Assembly: GCF_963677155.1 (NCBI RefSeq)
Contig: NZ_OY781884.1
Coordinates: forward strand, 3,654,501 to 3,718,500
Length of the DNA stretch: 64,000 bases
Source: an uncultured Draconibacterium sp.
GTDB taxonomy: Bacteria; Bacteroidota; Bacteroidia; Bacteroidales; Prolixibacteraceae
Direction of reading: 5' to 3'
A program made the translations under genes and the position numbers. The notes under the pieces were generated by a model that searched no databases, was not told the origin of the DNA, and saw only the letters and a list, made by a program, of their open reading frames with translations. Below, piece after piece: positions 16,705 through 26,914 of the stretch. Position 1 is the stretch's first letter, and each line of letters begins with the position of its first letter.

Positions 16705-18894
16705 ATGTCAAAGTTCCCGTTTTATCAGCAATTTGATGCAATGGATTGCGGCCCTACCTGCTTGCGCATGGTGGCTAAATATTACGGGAAACATTACACC
16801 ACTGAATTTCTTCGCGAGAACTCGTACATTACCAGGGAAGGTGTCTCATTGTTAGGAGTGAGCGATGCTGCTGAAGCAATTGGGATGCGTTCAATGGGCG
16901 TGAAAATCACTTTCCAGCAATTAAAAAACGAAGCGCCGCTGCCTTGTATTGTTCATTGGGGGCAGGATCATTTTGTTGTTGTACATCAGTTTAAAAAAGG
17001 GAAAGTAGGTGTGGCAGATCCCGCTTTTGGGCGTATTGAGTATACCGAGAAAGAGTTTTGCGAAAAATGGATATCAACAGTTTCGGGAGGTGAAGAAAAA
17101 GGGATTTGTCTGCTTTTACAGCCTACGCCCGATTTTTACCAAAGTGAAGACGACAAAGTGAAACGTACCGGATTCCAGTTCGTTTTTAATTATCTGAAAC
17201 CATACCGAAAACTGGTTATTCAGTTGATTCTCGGATTCTTTTTAGGAAGCTGTATTCAGTTGGTGTTGCCATTTTTAACACAAAGTGTTGTCGATATTGG
17301 TATCAATAACCAGGATATTGGTTTTATCTACCTGGTACTTATCGCACAACTGGTGTTGTTTATTAGCCGAATGTCGGTTGAGTTTATACGTTCGTGGATT
17401 TTGTTGCACATCAGTACGCGTATCAATATTTCCATTATTTCCGATTTTCTGATCAAATTGATGAAACTGCCGTTGGGTTTTTTCGACTCGAAAATGATTG
17501 GCGATATTTTGCAACGAATTGAAGATCATGACCGGATTGAGCGTTTCTTAACGGCGCAATCTATTGGGGTGTTATTTTCTGTTTTTAGCCTGGTGGTTTT
17601 TGCCATTGTATTGGCCATTTACAGTTGGAAAATATTTTTCATATTTATTATAGGTTCTGCTCTTTACTTTGTGTGGATTTATGTGTTTATGAAACGCCGC
17701 CGTGAGTTGGATTTCAAACGTTTTAGCAAGCTTTCCGAAAATCAGAGTAAACTTATCCAGATTATTAACGGGATGCAGGAGATAAAACTGAACAACTACG
17801 AAAAACAAAAACGCTGGGAGTGGGAGCGTGTTCAGGCCGGTTTGTTCAAGGTTAGTGTGAAGAGTTTGTCGCTGCAGCAGTATCAGGATGCCGGTTCGGT
17901 GTTTATTAACGAAACAAAAAACATTCTTATCATCATAATTTCGGCCACTGCGGTTGTAAATGGCCAATTAACACTCGGTATGATGCTGGCCATACAATAT
18001 ATAATAGGTCAGTTGAATACACCATTGCGCCAGCTCATTAATTTTATGCACACGGCGCAGGATGCCAAGATTAGTTTGGAACGTTTGGCGGAGATACACG
18101 AGAAAAAAGATGAAAGTGAAGCCGGTAAGTCGTATGTGAGAAATTTGCCTGAGAATAAAGGGATAGCGATAAGTGATTTGGTTTTTCAGTACGAAGGGCC
18201 ACGTTCGCCAAAGGTGTTGAATAATATCAATCTTGAAATTCCTGAAAAGAAAACAACAGCCATTGTGGGAACCAGTGGTAGTGGTAAAACCACATTAATA
18301 AAATTGTTGCTTGGTTTTTATCCGCCGGTAGCTGGAGATATTAAAATTGGAGGGACACGATTGTCTAATTATTCGCCGCAAATGTGGCGCGACAACTGTG
18401 GCGTGGTAATGCAGGATGGTTTTATCTTTTCCGACAGTATTGCAAAAAACATTGTAGTAAATGACGAACTCATTGATCAGGAGCGTTTGTTGAATGCCGT
18501 TAAAATGGCCAACATACAAGATTATATTGAAGCATTACCTTTAAGCTACAATACAAAAATTGGACAAGAAGGTGTTGGACTAAGTCAGGGGCAGAAGCAG
18601 CGAATACTGATTGCGCGCGCAATTTATAAATCGCCGGAGTATCTGTTTTTCGATGAGGCAACCAATGCGCTTGATGCTAATAACGAGAAAATGATCATGG
18701 AAAATATGGACAAATTCTCGGCCGGTAAAACGGTGGTTGTGGTAGCGCACCGTTTAAGTACGGTGAAAAATGCCGATCAGATTGTGGTGCTCGAAACAGG
18801 TGAAATTGTTGAACGCGGAACACACGAAGAACTGATTGCAAAACAAGGAAAATATTATCAACTGGTAAAAAATCAATTGGAATTGGGGAACTAA
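16705..18894 (+). CDS. C39-peptidase-containing ABC exporter (bacteriocin-type, PCAT)
   Basis: 729 residues. The N-terminal C39 protease domain (1-150) has the QQFDAMDCGPTCLRMVAKYYG motif with oxyanion Gln9 and nucleophile Cys15, catalytic His in DHFVVVHQF, and an Asp in VGVADPAFG. Six membrane helices span about 160-440. The nucleotide-binding domain has Walker A GTSGSGKTT, signature LSQGQKQR and Walker B YLFFDEATNALD. Such proteins cut a double-glycine leader and export the peptide. The upstream TTG at 16645 adds 20 unlikely residues; the ATG at 16705 is preferred. The matching HlyD adaptor lies downstream, beyond a four-helix-bundle gene. No double-glycine precursor is visible nearby. Confidence 0.93.
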   Translation: MSKFPFYQQFDAMDCGPTCLRMVAKYYGKHYTTEFLRENSYITREGVSLLGVSDAAEAIGMRSMGVKITFQQLKNEAPLPCIVHWGQDHFVVVHQFKKGKVGVADPAFGRIEYTEKEFCEKWISTVSGGEEKGICLLLQPTPDFYQSEDDKVKRTGFQFVFNYLKPYRKLVIQLILGFFLGSCIQLVLPFLTQSVVDIGINNQDIGFIYLVLIAQLVLFISRMSVEFIRSWILLHISTRINISIISDFLIKLMKLPLGFFDSKMIGDILQRIEDHDRIERFLTAQSIGVLFSVFSLVVFAIVLAIYSWKIFFIFIIGSALYFVWIYVFMKRRRELDFKRFSKLSENQSKLIQIINGMQEIKLNNYEKQKRWEWERVQAGLFKVSVKSLSLQQYQDAGSVFINETKNILIIIISATAVVNGQLTLGMMLAIQYIIGQLNTPLRQLINFMHTAQDAKISLERLAEIHEKKDESEAGKSYVRNLPENKGIAISDLVFQYEGPRSPKVLNNINLEIPEKKTTAIVGTSGSGKTTLIKLLLGFYPPVAGDIKIGGTRLSNYSPQMWRDNCGVVMQDGFIFSDSIAKNIVVNDELIDQERLLNAVKMANIQDYIEALPLSYNTKIGQEGVGLSQGQKQRILIARAIYKSPEYLFFDEATNALDANNEKMIMENMDKFSAGKTVVVVAHRLSTVKNADQIVVLETGEIVERGTHEELIAKQGKYYQLVKNQLELGN

Positions 18895-18932
18895 TAATTG
18901 TGAAACTGCTAAATTGAAAAACTGTTAAATTG
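18893..18932 (+). repeat. 16-bp periodic repeat, left border of the four-helix-bundle gene
   Basis: About two and a half 16-bp units: AATAATTGTGAAACTG, CTAAATTGAAAAACTG, then TTAAATTG. It begins within the exporter stop-codon region and ends six bases before the next ATG. The repeat at 19328-19359 shows the same TTAAATTG word on the opposite strand, so the gene sits between inverted borders. Confidence 0.6.
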
Positions 18933-18938
18933 TAGATT

Positions 18939-19316
18939 ATGCCTAAAAAATATCTGACATTGGAGAAGATTAGTGCTTATCAAATGGCATTTACATTTTC
19001 AAACGACATTTGGAAAGCGGTTTTAGCCTGGGATTATTTTGCGAAAGATACAGTTGGAAAACAATTGGTAAGAGCAGTTGATTCAATTTCTGCGAATATC
19101 GCAGAAGGCTTTGGGCGTTATTCAAAAAAGGATAAGGTTCGGTTTTATAGGATTAGCATGGGGTCGCTTGAGGAAGTTGCTGACTGGATAAAAAAGTCGT
19201 CGGTAAGAGAGCTGATTTTTTCTCAAGATAGCAACGAATATCTTCAAGCACTTGATGGTCTTAGAAAGGAGATTTATAATTTAATAAACTATACAAACGA
19301 GAAACTGAGGTACTAA
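18939..19316 (+). CDS. Four-helix-bundle protein (23S rRNA intervening-sequence / S23 type)
   Basis: 125 residues, the usual length. Diagnostic segments are KISAYQMAFTFSNDIWKAV, GKQLVRAVDSISANIAEGFGR and YRISMGSLEEVADWI, with a helical C-terminal part. The family was first seen inside 23S rRNA intervening sequences, is common in Bacteroidota, and resembles the Avd accessory protein of diversity-generating retroelements; its stand-alone cellular role is unclear. Here it splits an ABC exporter from its HlyD partner and is bordered by short periodic repeats in inverted orientation, suggesting insertion as a cassette. No reverse transcriptase or rRNA is nearby. Confidence 0.88.
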   Translation: MPKKYLTLEKISAYQMAFTFSNDIWKAVLAWDYFAKDTVGKQLVRAVDSISANIAEGFGRYSKKDKVRFYRISMGSLEEVADWIKKSSVRELIFSQDSNEYLQALDGLRKEIYNLINYTNEKLRY

Positions 19317-19327
19317 GTTGCTGAAAA

Positions 19328-19359
19328 CAATTTAACAATGGAACAATTTAACAATTGAG
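19328..19359 (-). repeat. 8-bp periodic repeat, right border of the four-helix-bundle gene
   Basis: Four consecutive 8-bp words: CAATTTAA, CAATGGAA, CAATTTAA and CAATTGAG. Read on the - strand these give TTAAATTG-type words matching those before the gene. A similar series lies at about 49995-50035, so the word family is dispersed rather than unique to this cassette. Confidence 0.6.
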
Positions 19360-19405
19360 CAAAAGAATAGAGTGAGTCGTTAAATAAAAACAAAAAATAG
19401 ATTAA

Positions 19406-20710
19406 GTGGCTGACGAAAAAAAAATAGAGTTACGTTCTGGCGAAGTACAAGAGATACTTGGCGGAGTTCCGTCGCGTATTGTGCGGTATGGAATTCTTGT
19501 GTTCGTAGCTATTTTTTCACTGATCATCCTGTTTAGTTTTATTTTTTATTATCCCGATATCCTTCGCTCAAATATTGTTGTAACCACCGAAAATCCACCG
19601 GCGACATTGGTTGCACGGGCAACCGGAAAGATAGACCAGCTTTTTGTTGAAGACAAAGATCATGTTCAAGCCGGGCAAACCATTGCTTTGATCGAAAATC
19701 CGGCAGATTATAACGATGTGCTTGAGTTGGAGCAAATGATAATTGCAGTTCAGCCTGCTTTTGATACACTAACCTTCACTGTTTCGCAACGCTTTAATAA
19801 AAGTCTGCAACTGGGGGCAGTGCAAGAGTATTATTCGCAGTTTTTAACCCGTTACGACGAGTTAAATGAATTCTATCAACGCAACTATTATGTGCTGAAA
19901 GAGAGATCGTATAAGGAGCAGTTGAAAAATGCAAGGATTCTTTACGATCGACTTTGGGAGCAAAAAGTTGCCATCGACAAAGAATACCAGATTAAACTGC
20001 GCAATTACGAGCGACAGAAAAAGCTGCTGGCCGGTGAGGTTGTTTCTTCCACTGTTTTGGAACAAGCTGAATCGGAGATGTTGAGTAAAAAATCGGAACT
20101 CGATGGTATTCGCTCAACCTTGGCTGAAAAGCAAATTGCTGTCAGTGAGCTGGATCAGAAAATTATTGAAAACGAAAAGGAATATCACGATTATAAAATT
20201 CAATACGAATCGGCCCTGATTGAGGCTTTCAATAACCTTAAAAGCCAGGCAAGCGATTGGTTTCTTACTTATGTACTCCGGTCGCCAATCGATGGGGTGG
20301 TTACTTTTAATAAGTTTTATGCCGAAAATCAGAATATTACCAATGGCGACCGTGTTTTAGCCATAGTGCCTGAAGATGTGGGCGAGGTAATCGGGAAAGT
20401 AGAGTTGCCTGTCCGTGGTTCAGGAAAAGTGAAGGAAGGACTAGATGTAAATGTGAAATTCGATAATTACCCGTATATGGAATACGGTTTGGTGCGCGGT
20501 AGGGTGAAAAGTGTTTCGCTGGTGCCTGAAGATAGCTTTTATATGGTAGAAATAACTTTTCCTAATGGTTTGGTAACTAATTATGATAATGAACTACAAA
20601 TGCAGAGTCAGTTAATGGGACAGGCCGAAATAATAACTGAGGATCTTCGGCTTATTCAGCGAATTTTTAATCCATTAAAATCGCTTTGGAAAGAAAGAAT
20701 AAAGCAGTAG
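19406..20710 (+). CDS. HlyD-family membrane fusion protein of the C39 ABC exporter
   Basis: 434 residues from a GTG at 19406. One membrane helix at about 27-50, then a lipoyl/barrel-sandwich segment (LVARATGKIDQLFVEDKDHVQAGQTIA), a long charged helical hairpin at about 110-290, and a second half-motif (LRSPIDGVVTFNKF) followed by a beta-barrel domain. It links the inner-membrane exporter to the outer membrane. The partner exporter gene is upstream; an outer-membrane TolC-like partner is not encoded here. The stretch after the stop leads into the ribosomal promoter region. Confidence 0.88.
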   Translation: MADEKKIELRSGEVQEILGGVPSRIVRYGILVFVAIFSLIILFSFIFYYPDILRSNIVVTTENPPATLVARATGKIDQLFVEDKDHVQAGQTIALIENPADYNDVLELEQMIIAVQPAFDTLTFTVSQRFNKSLQLGAVQEYYSQFLTRYDELNEFYQRNYYVLKERSYKEQLKNARILYDRLWEQKVAIDKEYQIKLRNYERQKKLLAGEVVSSTVLEQAESEMLSKKSELDGIRSTLAEKQIAVSELDQKIIENEKEYHDYKIQYESALIEAFNNLKSQASDWFLTYVLRSPIDGVVTFNKFYAENQNITNGDRVLAIVPEDVGEVIGKVELPVRGSGKVKEGLDVNVKFDNYPYMEYGLVRGRVKSVSLVPEDSFYMVEITFPNGLVTNYDNELQMQSQLMGQAEIITEDLRLIQRIFNPLKSLWKERIKQ

Positions 20711-20855
20711 TGGTTTCAGTGTTCGGTTGTTAGTTGTGTTTTACCTATTGCTTACATCGTTTTGAGTAGTGTTTAATCCTTCCGGCTTCTTCTTCAATCT
20801 TCTCTCTCTCAACTCATTTCAATCTTAATTATTTCAAAAAAAAAGTAGAAATCTA

Positions 20856-20884
20856 TTGTTCTTTAATAATAATTCGTACTTTTG
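20856..20884 (+). promoter_or_regulatory. Putative Bacteroidota-type promoter P1 for the ribosomal supercluster
   Basis: TACTTTTG at 20877-20884 fits the Bacteroidota -7 consensus TAnnTTTG. TTG at 20856-20858 lies 18 bp upstream, close to the usual -33 spacing. The RNA would begin just downstream, giving a leader of about 115 nt before rpsL that contains the hairpin at 20900-20917. Confidence 0.55.
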
Positions 20885-20899
20885 CGAGCCGTTTTTAGG

Positions 20900-20917
20900 G
20901 GAAAAGTGCGCTTTTCC
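20900..20917 (+). other. Leader hairpin upstream of rpsL
   Basis: GGAAAAG (20900-20906) pairs with CTTTTCC (20911-20917) around a TGCG loop. It lies between two candidate promoters and would be present only in transcripts from the upstream one. A regulatory role in ribosomal protein expression is possible but unproven. Confidence 0.45.
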
Positions 20918-20929
20918 GTCTCGAAACGA

Positions 20930-20959
20930 TTGATAATTAAGGATTTTTGCATAATTTTG
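20930..20959 (+). promoter_or_regulatory. Putative Bacteroidota-type promoter P2 for the ribosomal supercluster
   Basis: TAATTTTG at 20952-20959 matches TAnnTTTG and TTG at 20930-20932 is 19 bp upstream, the expected geometry. Transcription from it would start about 40 nt before the rpsL ATG. Confidence 0.55.
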
Positions 20960-21007
20960 CAGTCCATTTTGGATGATGATTATTAACTATATAAAAAACA
21001 GGTAGTT

Positions 21008-21382
21008 ATGCCAACTATTCAACAGTTAGTTAGAAAAGGAAGACAAACTAAAGTTGAGAAGAGTAAATCTCCGGCTTTAGATTCATGCCCACAACGTCGT
21101 GGAGTATGTGTTCGTGTTTATACCACTACGCCAAAGAAACCAAACTCGGCAATGCGTAAAGTAGCAAGGGTAAGGTTAACGAATGGTAAAGAGGTGAATG
21201 CTTACATTCCTGGTGAGGGCCACAACCTTCAGGAGCACTCAATTGTGCTTGTACGTGGAGGCAGGGTAAAAGACCTTCCGGGTGTACGTTATCACTTAAT
21301 TCGCGGTGCGTTGGATACTGCGGGGGTTGAAGGACGTTTGCAACGTCGTTCGAAATATGGTGCGAAAAAACCGAAAAAATAA
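21008..21382 (+). CDS. rpsL: 30S ribosomal protein S12
   Basis: 124 residues. It forms part of the decoding centre. The conserved loops [21 protein letters not shown] and [13 protein letters not shown] are intact; lysines at the usual streptomycin-resistance positions (KKPNS and GRVKDLPGV) are wild-type. It is the first gene of the ribosomal supercluster, with the ATG at 21008 about 50 bp after a promoter-like sequence. rpsG follows after 135 bp. Confidence 0.98.
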   Translation: MPTIQQLVRKGRQTKVEKSKSPALDSCPQRRGVCVRVYTTTPKKPNSAMRKVARVRLTNGKEVNAYIPGEGHNLQEHSIVLVRGGRVKDLPGVRYHLIRGALDTAGVEGRLQRRSKYGAKKPKK

Positions 21383-21517
21383 GAAAGTAAAAAAGAGTAA
21401 TTAACTGCGTTATTTTCAGTGGTTTGGTTGAGTAAGGAATTCTCTCTATTGTCTTCCGGAGATGAACTGAAGACCGCCTTAGGGCAGCCGATTTAGATAA
21501 CACTAAAAAGTTTTAAA

Positions 21518-21994
21518 ATGAGAAAGTCGAAACCAAAGAAGAGGATCCTTTTACCGGATCCAAAATTCAACGACACTTTAGTAACCAGGTTTGTTAATGA
21601 CCTTATGGTTGATGGTAAAAAGTCAACAGCATATGCTGTGTTTTATGAAGCCATGGATATGGTAGAGAAACGCATGAAAGATGCTGAACAATCACCTCTT
21701 GAAGTTTGGAAAAAAGCATTGGAGAACATTACTCCAAATGTTGAGGTTAAGAGTCGCCGTGTAGGTGGTGCAACTTTCCAGGTTCCAATGGAAGTTCGTC
21801 CGGAAAGAAAAAACGCTATCAGTATCAAAAACATGATTTTGTTTGCCCGTAAACGTTCGGGAAGATCTATGGCTGATAAATTATCTGCTGAGATCATCGC
21901 TGCTTTCAACGAAGAAGGTGGAGCGTACAAGAGAAAAGAAGATACACACAGAATGGCCGAAGCTAACCGTGCATTCGCACACTTCAGATTCTAG
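21518..21994 (+). CDS. rpsG: 30S ribosomal protein S7
   Basis: 158 residues, normal length. It organises the head of the small subunit and contacts tRNA in the E site. Typical segments are [37 protein letters not shown] and [15 protein letters not shown] at the C-terminus. It lies between rpsL and fusA. Confidence 0.98.
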   Translation: MRKSKPKKRILLPDPKFNDTLVTRFVNDLMVDGKKSTAYAVFYEAMDMVEKRMKDAEQSPLEVWKKALENITPNVEVKSRRVGGATFQVPMEVRPERKNAISIKNMILFARKRSGRSMADKLSAEIIAAFNEEGGAYKRKEDTHRMAEANRAFAHFRF

Positions 21995-22036
21995 AATCAT
22001 AGTTTAGTAAAATTGGTAATAGAAAATAGGTTAAAA

Positions 22037-24151
22037 ATGGCTAAACAAGATCTAAAATATACCAGAAATATTGGTATTATGGCGCACATCGACGCCGGAA
22101 AAACCACTGTAACAGAGCGTATTCTGTTTTATACAGGTTTGACTCACCGTATTGGTGAGGTGCACGATGGTGCTGCTACCATGGACTGGATGGAGCAGGA
22201 GCAGGAAAGAGGTATTACCATTACTTCTGCTGCAACTACTACATTCTGGAAACACAAAGATCAGGAGTATAAAGTAAACATCATTGATACTCCGGGACAC
22301 GTTGACTTTACTGTTGAGGTAGAGCGTTCGTTGCGTATTCTGGATGGTACTGTTGCTCTTTTCTGCGCCGTTGGTGGTGTAGAAGCTCAGTCGGAAACTG
22401 TATGGCGTCAGGCTGAAAAATACGGTGTTCCACGTATTGCATTTGTAAACAAAATGGACCGTCAGGGGGCCGATTTCTTTAACGTTTATAACGAGATTAA
22501 AGAAAAACTTGGTGCTAACCCGGTTCCAATGCAAATTCCTATTGGTTCTGAAGAAAGTTTCGAAGGGGTAGTTGACCTTGTAGAAATGAAAGCAATCCGC
22601 TGGGAAGACGATGCAGCAATGGGAACAAAGTATGTGCTAAGCGAAATTCCTGCAGAACTGCAAGAGCAAGCTGAAGAGTGGAAAGAAAACTTGGTTGAAT
22701 CAGTAGCAGAAGTTGATGACGCAATTTTAGAGCGTTACTTCGAAGATCCTGACTCAATAACCAAAGACGAAATGATGGCTGTTATCCGTAAAGCAACTTT
22801 GGAAGGTGTAATCATTCCAATGATGTGTGGATCAGCATTTAAAAATAAAGGTGTTCAGCGTTTGCTGGATGCTGTTTGTGATTTCTTACCATCACCACTT
22901 GATAAAGATGAAATTACTGGTCTTAATCCGGTAATCGATAAAGAGGTGGTACGTCACCCTGATGCTGATGAGCCTTTGGCAGCATTAGCATTTAAAATTG
23001 CTACCGACCCATTCGTAGGTCGTTTGGCATTTATTCGTGTGTACTCAGGTACGCTGAATGCAGGTGATACTGTGTACAACTCGCGTACTGGTAAAAAGGA
23101 GCGTATCTCGCGTTTGTACCAGATGCACTCGAACAAACAAAATCCAAAAGACTCTATTTCAGCAGGAGATATTTGTGCTGCAGTAGGTTTTAAAGATATC
23201 CGTACTGGTGATACTTTAGGTGATATTAAAAATCCAATTGTTCTGGAAAGTATGGACTTCCCTGAACCGGTAATTGGTATTGCTATTGAGCCTAAATCGC
23301 AAAAAGACGTTGACAAACTCGGAAACGGTTTGGCAAAACTGGCAGAAGAAGATCCTACATTTGTTGTTAATACCGACGAAGATTCAGGTCAGACTGTAAT
23401 TCGTGGTATGGGTGAACTTCACCTTGAAATTTTGGTCGACCGTTTACGTCGTGAGTTCAAAGTAGAATGTAACCAGGGAGCACCACAGGTAGCATACAAA
23501 GAGGCTATTACTGAATCTGTTGAATTACGTGAAGTATTCAAGAAACAGACTGGTGGTCGTGGTAAATTCGCCGATGTTATTGTAAAAGTAGAGCCTGCTG
23601 AAGAAGGAAAAGATGGTTTGGAATTTATCGATGCTGTAAAAGGTGGTCGTATTCCACGCGAATTTATCCCTTCTGTTGAAAAAGGTTTTAAAGATGCATT
23701 GGCAAATGGTCCGTTGGCAGGTTTCCCTGTCGATAGCTTGAAAGTAACACTGCTCGACGGTTCGTTCCACCCTGTGGATTCAGACCAGTTATCTTTCGAG
23801 ATTTGTGCTCGTCAGGCATTTAAAAGTGCTGCTTCGAAAGCAAAACCTGCGCTTCTTGAGCCTATTATGAATGTTGAGGTTGTAACTCCAGAAGAGTACA
23901 TGGGTGATATTATTGCCGACCTTAACCGTCGTCGTGGCGAAATTGCAAGCATGGATAGCAAGGGTAACGCAAAAGTAATCGAAGCTAAAGTTCCACTGTC
24001 AGAACAATTTGGTTACGTAACAGTATTGCGTACACTTTCTTCAGGTCGTGCTACTTCATCAATGGAATTTAGCCATTATGCAGAAGTTCCACGAGCTCTT
24101 GCTGAGAAAGTATTGGCAGATTGTAATGGAAAAGTTGATTTATTAAAATAA
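22037..24151 (+). CDS. fusA: Translation elongation factor G
   Basis: 704 residues. This GTPase drives translocation on the ribosome. P-loop [18 protein letters not shown] (G3) and [10 protein letters not shown] (G4) are intact, followed by domains II-V. The longest frame begins at a TTG (22013), but the ATG at 22037 gives the normal [19 protein letters not shown] start and is preferred. rpsJ follows directly; tuf, which sits here in many other phyla, is absent, as usual in Bacteroidota. Confidence 0.98.
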   Translation: MAKQDLKYTRNIGIMAHIDAGKTTVTERILFYTGLTHRIGEVHDGAATMDWMEQEQERGITITSAATTTFWKHKDQEYKVNIIDTPGHVDFTVEVERSLRILDGTVALFCAVGGVEAQSETVWRQAEKYGVPRIAFVNKMDRQGADFFNVYNEIKEKLGANPVPMQIPIGSEESFEGVVDLVEMKAIRWEDDAAMGTKYVLSEIPAELQEQAEEWKENLVESVAEVDDAILERYFEDPDSITKDEMMAVIRKATLEGVIIPMMCGSAFKNKGVQRLLDAVCDFLPSPLDKDEITGLNPVIDKEVVRHPDADEPLAALAFKIATDPFVGRLAFIRVYSGTLNAGDTVYNSRTGKKERISRLYQMHSNKQNPKDSISAGDICAAVGFKDIRTGDTLGDIKNPIVLESMDFPEPVIGIAIEPKSQKDVDKLGNGLAKLAEEDPTFVVNTDEDSGQTVIRGMGELHLEILVDRLRREFKVECNQGAPQVAYKEAITESVELREVFKKQTGGRGKFADVIVKVEPAEEGKDGLEFIDAVKGGRIPREFIPSVEKGFKDALANGPLAGFPVDSLKVTLLDGSFHPVDSDQLSFEICARQAFKSAASKAKPALLEPIMNVEVVTPEEYMGDIIADLNRRRGEIASMDSKGNAKVIEAKVPLSEQFGYVTVLRTLSSGRATSSMEFSHYAEVPRALAEKVLADCNGKVDLLK

Positions 24152-24170
24152 TTTATAACAATTTTCTCTT

Positions 24171-24476
24171 ATGAGTCAAAAGATCAGGATTAAGCTTAAA
24201 TCGTACGATCACAACTTGGTAGACAAGTCGGCTGAGAAAATCGTTAAAACCGTAAAAACTACTGGTGCTGTAGTAAGTGGTCCTATTCCACTTCCTACTC
24301 ACCGCAGAGTTTTCACTGTTTTACGTTCAACCTTCGTAAATAAAAAATCGAGGGAGCAATTTCAGTTGTCATCTTACAAACGTTTGATCGACATTTACAG
24401 CTCAACCGCTAAAACAATCGACGCACTAATGAAGCTGGAGCTTCCAAGTGGCGTTGAAGTAGAAATTAAAGTTTGA
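24171..24476 (+). CDS. rpsJ: 30S ribosomal protein S10
   Basis: 101 residues. It belongs to the small-subunit head and, as NusE, also joins the antitermination complex. [21 protein letters not shown] and [17 protein letters not shown] are characteristic. It starts 19 bp after fusA and opens the S10 block. Confidence 0.98.
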   Translation: MSQKIRIKLKSYDHNLVDKSAEKIVKTVKTTGAVVSGPIPLPTHRRVFTVLRSTFVNKKSREQFQLSSYKRLIDIYSSTAKTIDALMKLELPSGVEVEIKV

Positions 24477-24498
24477 TAATTTAAAGTAGTCGAAAAAA

Positions 24499-25128
24499 AT
24501 GGCTGGTATTATTGGAAAAAAAATCGGAATGACATCCGTATTCAGTGTTGAGGGGAAAAATATCCCATGCACTGTGATTGAGGCCGGACCTTGTGTAGTT
24601 ACACAAGTGAAAACGGCAGAGACCGACGGCTATGAAGCGCTTCAGTTAGCTTATGGCGAGAAAAAAGACAAGCACGCCACTAAAGCTGAAGTTGGCCACT
24701 TTAAAAGGGCTGGTGTTTCACCAAAGCGCAAAGTAGTAGAGTTTCATAACACCTATCAGGAAGAGTTTGAATTGGGACAAGAGATTGATGTTAGCATCTT
24801 CGAAGAGAAGGACTATGTTGACATTATCGGTGTTTCAAAAGGTAAAGGTTTTCAGGGTGTAGTAAAACGTCACAATTTCCGTGGTGTTAATGATGCTACA
24901 CACGGTCAGCACAACAGGCTGAGAGCTCCTGGTTCTATCGGTGCATCTTCATGGCCTTCACGCGTATTTAAAGGTATGCGTATGGCTGGTAGAGACGGTG
25001 GAAAAACAATTACTATCGAAAACCTTGAAGTAGTAAAAATTATTCCTGAGAAGAATGTATTAGTGGTAAAAGGTTCGGTACCTGGAGCCAAAGGTTCATA
25101 CTTAATTATTAGAAAACAATGGAACTAA
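24499..25128 (+). CDS. rplC: 50S ribosomal protein L3
   Basis: 209 residues. It binds near the 3' end of 23S rRNA and extends towards the peptidyl-transferase centre. The [15 protein letters not shown] start and the [15 protein letters not shown] segment are typical. Its last ten bases overlap the start of rplD, implying translational coupling. Confidence 0.98.
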   Translation: MAGIIGKKIGMTSVFSVEGKNIPCTVIEAGPCVVTQVKTAETDGYEALQLAYGEKKDKHATKAEVGHFKRAGVSPKRKVVEFHNTYQEEFELGQEIDVSIFEEKDYVDIIGVSKGKGFQGVVKRHNFRGVNDATHGQHNRLRAPGSIGASSWPSRVFKGMRMAGRDGGKTITIENLEVVKIIPEKNVLVVKGSVPGAKGSYLIIRKQWN

Positions 25129-25748
25129 GTGTACTGAATATAGAAGGAAAAGAAACCGGAAAGAAAGTCACTTTAAACGACCAGATTTTCGGTATTGAGC
25201 CCAGCGACCACGCCATTTATTTGGATGTAAAGCAATATTTGGCTAATCAACGCCAGGGTACAAGCAAAAGTAAAGAACGTGGTGAAATTTCAGGTAGCAC
25301 CAAAAAGATTAAAAGACAAAAAGGTACAGGTACAGCACGTGCAGGTAGCATCAAGTCGCCAATCTTCCGTGGTGGTGGTACCATTTTTGGCCCACGTCCG
25401 CGTAATTACGGTTTCAAGCTGAACAAAAAAGTGAAGCAATTGGCCCGTAAATCAGCTTTAACTTACAAAGCAAGCGAAAAGAGCATCGTTGTTGTTGAAG
25501 ACTTCAATTTTGAAGCTCCAAAAACAAAAGAGATGGTAGCATTGCAGAGCAATCTGCAAATTGCTGAAAAAAAGGCACTTTTCGTTTTACCAACTGAAAA
25601 TAATAACATATATTTGTCGTCGCGAAATTTGCAAGACGTATCGGTTGTAATTGCTTCAGAGTTAAGTACTTATCAGATTTTGAATGCAAAGGCGATTGTT
25701 CTTTGCGAAGGATCTGTTGCGAAAATTGAAGAAGCATTTAACCTTTAA
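25119..25748 (+). CDS. rplD: 50S ribosomal protein L4
   Basis: 209 residues. It lines the exit tunnel through its long loop ([23 protein letters not shown]) and in some bacteria regulates the S10 operon. It begins at an ATG inside the rplC tail (10-bp overlap). The C-terminal globular part is intact. Confidence 0.97.
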   Translation: MELSVLNIEGKETGKKVTLNDQIFGIEPSDHAIYLDVKQYLANQRQGTSKSKERGEISGSTKKIKRQKGTGTARAGSIKSPIFRGGGTIFGPRPRNYGFKLNKKVKQLARKSALTYKASEKSIVVVEDFNFEAPKTKEMVALQSNLQIAEKKALFVLPTENNNIYLSSRNLQDVSVVIASELSTYQILNAKAIVLCEGSVAKIEEAFNL

Positions 25749-25760
25749 CGGATAAAAAAG

Positions 25761-26051
25761 ATGGAAATTTTAGTAAAACCATTAGTTACAGAAAAAATGA
25801 CCGACCAGTCGGAACGTTTTAACCGTTACGGTTTTGTGGTAGCTCGCAATGCAAGTAAACCTGAGATTAAAAAAGCGGTTGAAGATCTTTACAACGTTTC
25901 GGTTGAAAGCGTAAACACCATGGTTTATGGTGGTAAAGTAAAATCGAGATACACCAAAGGCGGTATTATTACCGGTAAAACAGCGGCATACAAAAAAGCC
26001 ATTGTTACTTTGGTAGAAGGAGATAGTATTGACTTTTATAGTAATATATAA
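25761..26051 (+). CDS. rplW: 50S ribosomal protein L23
   Basis: 96 residues. It sits at the tunnel exit, where trigger factor and SRP dock. ILVKPLVTEKMTDQSE near the N-terminus and VNTMVYGGKVKSRYTKGG are typical. It lies 12 bp after rplD. Confidence 0.97.
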   Translation: MEILVKPLVTEKMTDQSERFNRYGFVVARNASKPEIKKAVEDLYNVSVESVNTMVYGGKVKSRYTKGGIITGKTAAYKKAIVTLVEGDSIDFYSNI

Positions 26052-26073
26052 TAGTATATAATTAATAAGTATT

Positions 26074-26898
26074 ATGGCAGTAAGAAAACTGAAACCAGTA
26101 ACTCCGGGTCAAAGGCACAAAGTAATTGGCGCTTTTGATACCATTACTGCATCTACGCCTGAAAAATCATTGTTAGAGCCCATTAAAAAGTCCGGTGGTC
26201 GTAATAACCAGGGACGAATGACAATGAGGTATATAGGCGGGGGACATAAACGCAAATACCGTGTTATCGACTTTATGCGCGATAAAGACGGTGTTGCAGC
26301 TGTTGTCGATTCAATTCAGTACGATCCAAACCGTACTGCTCGCATCGCGCTTCTGAAATACGAAGACGGTGAAAAACGTTACATGATTGCGCCTAACGGG
26401 TTGCAAGTTGGGCAAACTGTAAAGAGCGGTACCGGAATCGAACCTGAAGTTGGGAATTGTCTTCCCCTGGCTGAAATACCTCTTGGTACTTTGGTTCATA
26501 ACATTGAACTTCATCCTGGACAGGGTGGAGTTATGGCGCGTAGTGCAGGTGCATACGCACAATTGACCTCACGTGATGGCAAATATGCAATTTTAAAATT
26601 GCCATCAGGCGAATCTCGTATGGTACTTACGTCCTGCAGGGCTACAGTAGGTACGGTTGGAAATACAGAACATAACATCGAGAAATCGGGTAAAGCTGGT
26701 CGCTCTCGTTGGTTAGGAAGAAGACCTCGTGTTCGTGGTGTTGTAATGAACCCTGTCGATCACCCAATGGGTGGTGGTGAAGGCCGAAACTCAGGAGGAC
26801 ACCCAAGATCACGTAAAGGTTTGCTTGCGAAAGGTTATAAAACCCGTTCGAAGAAAAAAGCTTCCAACAAGTATATTGTAGAACGTAGGAAAAAATAG
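26074..26898 (+). CDS. rplB: 50S ribosomal protein L2
   Basis: 274 residues. One of the core 23S-binding proteins, needed for subunit association and peptidyl transfer. The C-terminal loop [18 protein letters not shown] contains the conserved histidine. Gly/Arg/Lys-rich tail as usual. Confidence 0.98.
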   Translation: MAVRKLKPVTPGQRHKVIGAFDTITASTPEKSLLEPIKKSGGRNNQGRMTMRYIGGGHKRKYRVIDFMRDKDGVAAVVDSIQYDPNRTARIALLKYEDGEKRYMIAPNGLQVGQTVKSGTGIEPEVGNCLPLAEIPLGTLVHNIELHPGQGGVMARSAGAYAQLTSRDGKYAILKLPSGESRMVLTSCRATVGTVGNTEHNIEKSGKAGRSRWLGRRPRVRGVVMNPVDHPMGGGEGRNSGGHPRSRKGLLAKGYKTRSKKKASNKYIVERRKK

Positions 26899-26914
26899 TA
26901 AAGAGGAATAAATT

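Noticed and set aside
18939-19316. Diversity-generating retroelement built on the Avd-like gene
   Set aside because: No reverse transcriptase, template repeat or variable repeat was found in the window.
18893-19359. CRISPR-like interpretation of the short periodic repeats
   Set aside because: Units are 8-16 bp and contiguous, without spacers, and no cas genes are present.
22013-22036. TTG start for fusA
   Set aside because: EF-G begins at [11 protein letters not shown]; the eight extra codons are not family-like.
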